Part shown: positions 6,754 through 12,053 of the stretch, piece by piece
Layout: every line of letters begins with the position of its first letter
How positions within the stretch are numbered: the first letter of the stretch is position 1
Source: Tychonema litorale BBK16
GTDB lineage: Bacteria > Cyanobacteriota > Cyanobacteriia > Cyanobacteriales > Microcoleaceae
DNA length: 12,053 bases
Assembly: GCF_021648855.1 (NCBI RefSeq)
Contig: NZ_JAKJHX010000005.1
Coordinates: forward strand, 24,102 to 36,154
Direction: 5' to 3'
Notes under the pieces: model-generated
What the model was told of the DNA's origin: nothing
The model's database searches: none
The model's input: the letters and a program-made list of their open reading frames with translations, nothing else
Translations under genes and position numbers: made by a program

Positions 6754-8025
6754 ATGTCCTCAACATTGCTAAAGCGAGAATTAGGTGTTTTCGGCGCAAC
6801 TTTAATGGGCCTCGGTTCAATCGTCGGTACGGGAGTATTTGTGAGTATCGGGATTGCGGCGGAAATTGCTGGGCCGGGAGTGATTTTTGCTGTGGGTATT
6901 GCAGCTTTAGTTGCTGTTTGCAATGGCCTCAACAGCGCTCAATTAGCCGCCAATCATCCTGTCAGCGGTGGCACTTATGAATATGGCTATAAATATCTGA
7001 ATCCTTGGCTGGGTTTTACAGCGGGCTGGATGTTTCTGTTGGCTAAAACGGCTTCGGCTGCTACTGCGGCTTTGGGTTTTGCAGGGTATTTTTTGAATGC
7101 AGTTGGTGTTCCCGATCGCACTTATCTGATCCTAACAGCCTTAGTCGCCCTCGCCACCCTGACTTTAATTGTATTGACAGGCATTAGGCGATCGAATATT
7201 GCCAATACTGCCATAGTATCAGTTACACTAATCTCTCTGGTTGTGTTTATTGTTGCTGGTTTACCAGAGGTAAGCTGGGAAATGGCCACTGTGCAGAATG
7301 ATAGTTCGATCGCGTCCATCCTCCACGCCACCGCCCTGATGTTTGTCGCCTATGGCGGTTACGCCCGCATCGCCACCATGAGCGAAGAAGTGCGAGAACC
7401 GAGACAAACTATTCCCAAAGCCATAATTTTCACTTTGGTGCTGACAATGCTGCTTTATATGGCGGTAGCAATAGTATTTGTTGGCGTGGGTGGTATTGAT
7501 AAATTGTCCCTGAAAACAGCTATCACTGCTGCACCTTTGGAAGTTATCGCCCGCAGTTTCCGAATTCCGGGAGTTTCTCAACTGCTAGGTATCGGCGCAA
7601 TTACCGCCATGCTGGGAGTGCTGCTAAACTTAATTTTAGGGCTGTCGCGCGTGTTGCTGGCGATGGGGCGACGTCTGGATATGCCCAGAGTCTTGGGGCG
7701 GCTAAACTCTTCGGGGACAACGCCTTATGTTGCTGTAGTGGTTGTCGAAGTTGCGATCGCACTTTTAATCCTCGTCGGCGATGTCAAAACCACTTGGTCA
7801 TTTAGCGCTTTTAGCATTTTGATCTACTACGCTATCACCAATCTCGCCGCACTGCAACTTACAAGCGCCGAAAGGCTTTACCCGCAATGGCTAGCTGTCG
7901 TAGGTTTAGCTTCCTGTCTATTTCTGGCTTTCTGGGTGGAGAGGCAAATTTGGCTGATTGGGTTAGCGTTAATTATAGCTGGTTTGATATGGCGGGCGAT
8001 CGTCCGACTACTGGCGAAAAACTAA
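6754..8025 (+). CDS. APC-superfamily amino acid permease
   Basis: From ATG 6754 the protein has 423 residues. The frame is open to a TTG at 6670, but the extra 28 residues are translated repeat element, so the shorter form MSSTLLKRELGVFGATLMG is preferred. GLGSIVGTGVFVSIG (about 19-33) is the unwound TM1 substrate-binding motif of APC transporters; NHPVSGGTYEYGYKYLNPWLGF (about 67-88) is the conserved loop between TM2 and TM3. About 12 hydrophobic segments span the rest, ending in a positively charged tail. The family carries amino acids or polyamines across the inner membrane, usually by proton symport or exchange; the substrate cannot be read from this sequence. There is no good Shine-Dalgarno. 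The gene follows the pst terminator, so it is probably a separate unit, with the NYN gene 39 bases downstream likely co-transcribed. Confidence 0.85.
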   Translation: MSSTLLKRELGVFGATLMGLGSIVGTGVFVSIGIAAEIAGPGVIFAVGIAALVAVCNGLNSAQLAANHPVSGGTYEYGYKYLNPWLGFTAGWMFLLAKTASAATAALGFAGYFLNAVGVPDRTYLILTALVALATLTLIVLTGIRRSNIANTAIVSVTLISLVVFIVAGLPEVSWEMATVQNDSSIASILHATALMFVAYGGYARIATMSEEVREPRQTIPKAIIFTLVLTMLLYMAVAIVFVGVGGIDKLSLKTAITAAPLEVIARSFRIPGVSQLLGIGAITAMLGVLLNLILGLSRVLLAMGRRLDMPRVLGRLNSSGTTPYVAVVVVEVAIALLILVGDVKTTWSFSAFSILIYYAITNLAALQLTSAERLYPQWLAVVGLASCLFLAFWVERQIWLIGLALIIAGLIWRAIVRLLAKN

Positions 8026-8064
8026 AATTATGGTACATTTAAACACCATCCACGGTGGAGAGCC

Positions 8065-9474
8065 ATGCCCGCTCACAACCCCTTGCCAGCGACTCAAGAA
8101 TCTCCCGCATTCAATGCCATCAGTCGCTATATCGCTCAAACTCTAGTTTCCATTCAGTCCAAGCATCCCGAATGGATAGCTGAAAAATACAGGAAAACCC
8201 AGTGGGCAAAACCTGATTTTCAGTCAATTTTGATTGTCAAATTTACCAAAAGTTTTAGACTAGCAACAGATGTAGATTCAATCCTGCTAACTGCCCAAAA
8301 ATATCTTCAAGTTCTACTGATTCCCGAATTCATTAATTCGCCTCAATTCAGCAAATTAATTGCCAAAATTGAGCAACTTGCCGAATCCAAAATACCACCA
8401 GTTAAATCAAATAACTCAGTCCCTTCAAAACCCTCAACTCCAAGCCCAAGTCCAATACCCTCCGGCGATGTTGGCATTGCCATTCTGCTGCTAGATGTCG
8501 AAAACTTGCAACTCAATATCGAAACCGAAAAGTTTCTAGAGGGAATTTGTCAGTATCCAATTCAAATTAAAGTTGCCTTTGCCAATTGGCGCAGCATGGG
8601 TAAGAAAGATGCTGAATTTCACCAACGCGGCTATCAACTCATTCATGTTCCCCCCGGAAAAGACAGCGCCGATTTGAAAATGGCTACCGTTGGCGCGTCG
8701 ATTTTCGTACACTATCCCACAGCCAAGGAGATTTTGGTCTGTTCGTCCGATCGCGCCTTAACCCATCTCAGCAATACACTTCAAGCTCACGGATTAACCG
8801 TATTTCAAGTTCGCAAACAACTAGATAAAATCATAGTTTTAAACAGCAAAACCGGACAACTTGAAACGCATTCCCTGGTATCTTTACCAGAAATTGACCC
8901 CATAGAAAAAATAGTCTTCCAGCTAAAAGAATTAATTAAAATAGAACAAGAACGCACATCGGCTCAGTGGATAAAACTTTCAAGAGTTTCAGCTTTATTT
9001 AAAGAAAATTACGGTTTAACCCTCAATCAAGTTGTGGTATCTAATCTACTAGGCACTAAAAGCAGGGATATTTTTATCAAATATCCGACTGAATTTGTGG
9101 TTCATTACCCCTCAGATACTTCTCAAGCTTATGTAACTCTTTTTGAAGTTAAACAATTACCAAAATCACCAATACTGAATAAAGAGATTTCAAACAAAAC
9201 TATTGTTGAATCTGCGAGCTTGGAAAGTATTAATTCTCTCGAAGACTTAGAAACAGCTATTGTCAAAATAGTTAGTGAGTTAACCGGCAACTCCCCCGGA
9301 AATTCTGTATTCCTTTCCAATGTAGGTAGCGAATTTCACAGACAATATGGCAAACAAATTACCCAAATCATTAAGGAGTTCAATCTGAGTAGAAAATTTC
9401 CTAAGTTTTTGCAATCCTGCACTTCTCTTGAAATCAAAAAAGCAGAAAAAGGCTGGCAAGTTTCTATAAAATAG
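8065..9474 (+). CDS. NYN-domain putative ribonuclease with two LOTUS-like modules and an extra N-terminal domain
   Basis: The protein has 469 residues; ATG 8065 is supported by GGTGGAG at 8054-8060. Residues 14-105 are a helical domain I do not recognise. Residues 110-135 are a Pro/Ser/Lys linker (SKPSTPSPSPIPS). Residues 137-253 are a NYN domain: LLLDVEN (D144, N147), DSADLKM (D203) and CSSDRAL (D229), giving the PIN-like metal site, but with the second Asp of the usual SxDxD motif replaced. Residues 281-348 (with WIKLSRVSALFKENYG) and 392-469 (with FLSNVGSEFHRQYGK) look like LOTUS/OST-HTH winged helices, which bind RNA. The architecture implies an RNA-targeting nuclease or RNA-binding regulator in the cytoplasm. 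It is paralogous to the protein at 1000. It lies 39 bases after the permease and is likely co-transcribed. NYN assignment is strong, LOTUS moderate, catalysis and target unknown. Confidence 0.82.
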   Translation: MPAHNPLPATQESPAFNAISRYIAQTLVSIQSKHPEWIAEKYRKTQWAKPDFQSILIVKFTKSFRLATDVDSILLTAQKYLQVLLIPEFINSPQFSKLIAKIEQLAESKIPPVKSNNSVPSKPSTPSPSPIPSGDVGIAILLLDVENLQLNIETEKFLEGICQYPIQIKVAFANWRSMGKKDAEFHQRGYQLIHVPPGKDSADLKMATVGASIFVHYPTAKEILVCSSDRALTHLSNTLQAHGLTVFQVRKQLDKIIVLNSKTGQLETHSLVSLPEIDPIEKIVFQLKELIKIEQERTSAQWIKLSRVSALFKENYGLTLNQVVVSNLLGTKSRDIFIKYPTEFVVHYPSDTSQAYVTLFEVKQLPKSPILNKEISNKTIVESASLESINSLEDLETAIVKIVSELTGNSPGNSVFLSNVGSEFHRQYGKQITQIIKEFNLSRKFPKFLQSCTSLEIKKAEKGWQVSIK

Positions 9475-9491
9475 TTATTGGTTAGTAGAAA

Positions 9492-9511
9492 GTGCGATCG
9501 GGCGATCGCAC
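9492..9511. terminator. HIP1-derived hairpin downstream of the second NYN gene, possible terminator
   Basis: GTGCGATCG (9492-9500) and CGATCGCAC (9503-9511) form a 9-bp GC-rich inverted repeat around GG, 17 bases after the NYN stop. It includes a HIP1 octamer (9502-9509). No T-tract follows on the plus strand, so intrinsic termination is only possible, not shown. The rest of the spacer to 9702 holds no gene. Confidence 0.4.
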
Positions 9512-9631
9512 CAAACAACATAGTCCCGAACCCACGTAGATGCTAGAAACCGAGTTTTTTATCAAATTTGTCCGTAAGCGGTGAGTGTCAACAAATTAAA
9601 ATCTGGCAAAACGCTAAAAATCTTTAAAATT

Positions 9632-9645
9632 TGTTAAGATTAACA
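9632..9645 (+). promoter_or_regulatory. Palindromic TTAA-rich element, candidate promoter or operator of the ABC-F gene
   Basis: TGTTAAGATTAACA is a perfect inverted repeat (6-bp arms around GA), 57 bases upstream of the ABC-F start. TTAAGAT within it resembles a -10 region. A convincing -35 is not seen. Either a promoter core or an operator site would fit; this is a weak call. Confidence 0.35.
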
Positions 9646-9702
9646 CGACCTCAGCGCCGGCATCCGATCCGCCGCTAAACCCCTTCCCCAGCCCCCACAA
9701 CA

Positions 9703-11403
9703 ATGCTGCGACTCGAACACATCAGTAAAATTTATCCCACAGGCGTCGTACTCAAAGATGTCACCTGGGAAGTCAAACCAGGCGATCGCATCGGCTTAGT
9801 AGGCGTCAACGGTGCCGGCAAATCCACCCAACTCAAAATCATCGCCGGCGAAATCGAACCCACCGCAGGCGAAGTCATTCGCCCCGCCAGCCTCCACATC
9901 GCCTACCTCTCCCAAGAATTTGAAATCGATCCCACCCGCACCGTCAAGGAAGAATTTTGGCGCGCCTTCAGCGAAGCCAACGAAATTCACGAATCCCTGA
10001 TGGAAGTCCATCGAGACTTGGAAAACTCCACCCCAGAAAATCTCGACGAATTGATCCACAAAATGGATCGCCTACAAAGACAGTTTGAAGCCTTAAACGG
10101 CTACGGTTTAGAAGCACAAATCGAGAAAATCTTACCAGAAATTGGATTTGAAGCAGAAGATAGCGATCGGCTAGTCAGCGCCTTCAGCGGCGGCTGGCAA
10201 ATGCGGATGAGTTTAGGCAAAATTCTCCTCCAAAAACCCGACATCCTGCTACTAGACGAACCTACCAACCACCTCGACTTAGAAACCATCGAATGGCTGG
10301 AAGTCTACCTCAGAGGGTTAACAACCCCAATGGTAATCGTATCCCATGACCGAGAATTTCTCGATCGGCTCTGCACCCAAATCGTCGAAACCGAACGTGG
10401 CGTTTCCAGCACCTATCTCGGCAACTACTCCTCTTATTTACTGCAAAAAGCCGAAGCCAGAGAAGCCCAACTCAACGCTTACGAAAACCAGCAAAAAGAA
10501 CTCGACAAACAGCAAGCATTCGTGGAAAAATTCCGCGCCAGCGCCACTCGCAGTACCCAAGCCAAAAGTCGCGAAAAACAACTAGATAAAATCGAACGCA
10601 TCGAAGCCCCCACCGGCGGCTTAAAAACTTTGCATTTCCGCTTTCCCCCTGCACCCCGCAGTGGCCGCGAAGTAGTAATAATTGAAGACTTGGTGCACAG
10701 CTACGGCGACAAAATCCTATTTTTGGGTGCCGACTTATTAGTCGAAAGAGGCGATCGCATCGCCTTTCTCGGCCCCAATGGTGCAGGCAAATCCACCCTG
10801 TTAAAAATGATTATGGGATCAGAAACCCCGACAGAAGGTACTGTTAAATTCGGAGGTCATAACGTCATCCCCGGTTACTTTGAACAGAATCAAGCCGAAG
10901 CCTTAGATTTGAATAAAAGCGTGATGGCAACAATTCACGATGAAGTTCCCGACTGGAAAAATGAAGAAGTTCGGACTATCTTGGGCCGTTTTTTGTTCAC
11001 TGGCGAAACAGTATACAAAAACGTTAGCGCTTTAAGTGGTGGAGAAAAAGCACGTTTGGCTTTGGCAAAGATGCTATTGACTCCCGTGAATTTGCTGATT
11101 TTGGACGAACCGACAAATCACCTCGACATTCCCGCGAAAGAGATGATGGAAGAAGCCATCAAGAATTATGATGGCACAGTAATGATCGTTTCGCACGATC
11201 GCTACTTCATCTCCCAAGTCGCTAACAAAATAGTCGAAATTCGGGACGGAGAGTTTCGCCCTTATCTCGGAGATTACCACTACTATCTCGATAAAATAAC
11301 CGAAGAAAAAGAGATCGCAAAGTTCGCGAAACTTGAAGCCGAAAAAAACGCTAAAAAAGCGGAAAAGGAAGCCAAGAAAAAAGCAACTGCTAAGCAAAAA
11401 TAA
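9703..11403 (+). CDS. ABC-F family ATPase (ribosome-associated translation factor type)
   Basis: This 566-residue protein carries two ABC domains and no membrane segment. Domain 1: Walker A GVNGAGKST (34-42), signature FSGGWQMR (161-168), Walker B ILLLDEPTNHLDL (181-193), switch SHDRE (214-218). Domain 2: GPNGAGKST (357-365), LSGGEKAR (444-451), LLILDEPTNHLDI (464-476), SHDRY (497-501). The charged helical linker at about 244-302 is the P-site tRNA interaction motif that defines ABC-F proteins. The C-terminus, about 533-566, is Lys/Glu/Ala-rich and could be a coiled coil or rRNA contact. Family members bind the ribosomal E site and modulate peptidyl transfer, rescue stalled ribosomes or protect against antibiotics. 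The EttA/Uup/YdiF-type housekeeping role is likeliest here, since there is no resistance context. ATG 9703 lacks a Shine-Dalgarno but matches the usual N-terminus. Confidence 0.92.
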   Translation: MLRLEHISKIYPTGVVLKDVTWEVKPGDRIGLVGVNGAGKSTQLKIIAGEIEPTAGEVIRPASLHIAYLSQEFEIDPTRTVKEEFWRAFSEANEIHESLMEVHRDLENSTPENLDELIHKMDRLQRQFEALNGYGLEAQIEKILPEIGFEAEDSDRLVSAFSGGWQMRMSLGKILLQKPDILLLDEPTNHLDLETIEWLEVYLRGLTTPMVIVSHDREFLDRLCTQIVETERGVSSTYLGNYSSYLLQKAEAREAQLNAYENQQKELDKQQAFVEKFRASATRSTQAKSREKQLDKIERIEAPTGGLKTLHFRFPPAPRSGREVVIIEDLVHSYGDKILFLGADLLVERGDRIAFLGPNGAGKSTLLKMIMGSETPTEGTVKFGGHNVIPGYFEQNQAEALDLNKSVMATIHDEVPDWKNEEVRTILGRFLFTGETVYKNVSALSGGEKARLALAKMLLTPVNLLILDEPTNHLDIPAKEMMEEAIKNYDGTVMIVSHDRYFISQVANKIVEIRDGEFRPYLGDYHYYLDKITEEKEIAKFAKLEAEKNAKKAEKEAKKKATAKQK

Positions 11404-11427
11404 AGTCTCAAAAACCAAGCAGAGATG

Positions 11428-11450
11428 GGGACACGGCATTGCCGTGTCCC
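11428..11450. repeat. REP-like GC-rich hairpin between convergent genes, possible bidirectional terminator
   Basis: GGGACACGGC (11428-11437) and GCCGTGTCCC (11441-11450) form a perfect 10-bp stem around ATT, followed by TAC. I recall the same hairpin as a dispersed repeat in cyanobacterial intergenic regions, which a genome search would confirm. It sits 25 bases after the ABC-F stop and 47 bases beyond the stop of the convergent fructosamine-kinase gene, where a symmetrical stem could end transcription from both sides. There is no T-run on either strand. Confidence 0.6.
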
Positions 11451-11496
11451 TACAATTAATTGAGCGATGGTTATATCATTCGATGTTGGTTAAATT

Positions 11497-12053
11497 TCAA
11501 TCTAAAATTATATTAATCATCTGATTTGCCTGAGAAGCATAACTCCCCCCAAACAAATTAAAATGATTCAGAATGTGATAGAGATTGTAAAGAGTTTTAC
11601 GTTTTTCATACCCTGAATCCAGAGGCCAAACCTGATTATATCCTCGATAAAACTCCGCTGGAAACCCACCAAATAACTCTGTCATCGCGAGATCAACTTC
11701 TCGATCGCCAAAATACGTCGCTGGGTCGAAAATCACCGGTTCTCCCGCAGATGTCACCCCCGCATTCCCACCCCACAAATCCCCGTGCACTAGGGAAGAT
11801 TTAGGTTCGTAACCTGCTAACAATGCAGGAATTAGCTTTAATAAACGTTCCTCTTGGGCAAAATTACCACCCCGACTTTTCGCCAATTTCAACTGATAAC
11901 CAATCCGATGTTCTGCCCAAAATTCCGCCCAATTTCCCGTCCAATTATTAATTTGCACAGTTGAGCCGATCGTATTACTAATATCCCAACCAAAAACTCC
12001 CCTTAACAAGGTTGAATTAACCTCTTCTCCCCCCCTTAGCAAGGTTGAATTAA
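11497..12053 (-). CDS. Fructosamine kinase family protein, N-terminus outside window
   Basis: Read on the minus strand, the frame is open from the window edge to a TGA at 11499-11497, 184 codons of an expected 285-290. Family motifs are in order: FGWDISNTIGST, WAEFWAEHRIGYQLKLAK, LVHGDLWGGN with the catalytic Asp of the aminoglycoside-phosphotransferase-like fold, VIFDPATYFGDREVDLAM with the metal-binding Asp, ELFGGFP, and YNLYHILNHFNLFGGSY at the C-terminus. The family phosphorylates protein-bound fructosamines or ribulosamines, which destabilises them and reverses glycation; bacterial substrates are less certain. A TTG at 12042 could be read as a start, but it lies inside a repeat and would drop the nucleotide-binding N-lobe. 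The upstream codons are a repeat-derived insert, so this may be an intact gene with an inserted peptide or a 5'-damaged gene; the window cannot decide. Confidence 0.85.
   Translation of the reverse strand, partial: NSTLLRGGEEVNSTLLRGVFGWDISNTIGSTVQINNWTGNWAEFWAEHRIGYQLKLAKSRGGNFAQEERLLKLIPALLAGYEPKSSLVHGDLWGGNAGVTSAGEPVIFDPATYFGDREVDLAMTELFGGFPAEFYRGYNQVWPLDSGYEKRKTLYNLYHILNHFNLFGGSYASQANQMINIILD
11999..12053. repeat. Two 22-bp repeats at 33-bp spacing inside the fructosamine-kinase frame
   Basis: Bases 11999-12020 and 12032-12053 are 22-bp copies of CCCCTTA(A/G)CAAGGTTG followed by AATTAA, with one mismatch and a period of 33 bp, exactly 11 codons. In the minus-strand frame both read VNSTLLRG or NSTLLRG. 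The second copy ends at the window edge, so the array may continue. Short C-rich/TTAACAAG motifs of this sort occur as dispersed cyanobacterial repeats, to my recollection. Confidence 0.75.

Noticed and set aside
9612..9652. Possible Pho box upstream of the ABC-F gene (TTTAAAAT and TTAAGATT at 11-bp spacing)
   Set aside because: The units lack the TTAAC/TTAAT core, a third copy is absent, and an ABC-F gene is not an expected Pho target.
11074..11439. 121-codon minus-strand frame opposite the ABC-F 3' end, Phe-rich
   Set aside because: The Phe-rich product comes from reading the Lys-rich ABC-F tail backwards, and it overlaps the Walker B and H-loop coding region.
12040..12042. TTG at 12042 as the start of the fructosamine-kinase gene
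   Set aside because: The frame is open beyond it to the window edge, it sits within a repeat copy, and the family needs about 100 more N-terminal residues.

Overview
The window looks like cyanobacterial chromosome, probably from a filamentous Oscillatoria/Microcoleus-type organism. The evidence is at least nine copies of the HIP1 octamer GCGATCGC in 12 kb, several short dispersed repeats of a kind familiar from such genomes (tandem heptamers, REP-like hairpins), and cyanobacterial-type proteins throughout. This assignment is an inference; no rRNA or other phylogenetic marker is present. I see no tRNA, CRISPR array, transposase or phage gene.

Layout. (1) 1-889, minus strand: the N-terminal part of a UbiD-family prenylated-FMN decarboxylase, cut by the window edge. 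(2) 1000-2133, plus: a NYN-domain (PIN-like nuclease fold) protein with degenerate LOTUS/OST-HTH-like C-terminal modules. (3) 2323-6624: a complete high-affinity phosphate uptake operon pstS-pstC-pstA-pstB. It is preceded by a three-repeat, 11-bp-period Pho box, contains a hairpin between pstS and pstC, and is closed by a 14-bp stem terminator. No phoU and no second pstB is present. (4) 6531-6747: a repeat-rich spacer with two heptamer arrays, a TTAC array and a two-hairpin REPIN/MITE-like element. The element abuts the start of (5) 6754-8025, an APC-superfamily amino acid permease. (6) 8065-9474, plus: a second, longer NYN protein, clearly paralogous to item 2, with an extra N-terminal domain and two intact LOTUS-like modules. 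(7) 9703-11403: an ABC-F ribosome-associated ATPase. (8) 11497-12053, minus: the C-terminal two-thirds of a fructosamine-kinase-family protein, convergent with the ABC-F gene. Its coding frame runs through a 33-bp-period repeat at the window edge.

Functional reading. The central block is a textbook phosphate-starvation operon: a Pho box drives PstS (periplasmic binding protein), PstC/PstA form the membrane channel, and PstB is the ATPase. The most unusual feature is that two diverged NYN-LOTUS paralogues, putative RNA-binding nucleases, bracket the pst operon and permease. The first has lost the N-terminal domain and about 30 residues of the first LOTUS-like module. Both lack the second acidic residue usual in the last NYN motif. 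Whether the pair has any functional link with phosphate uptake cannot be decided from this window.
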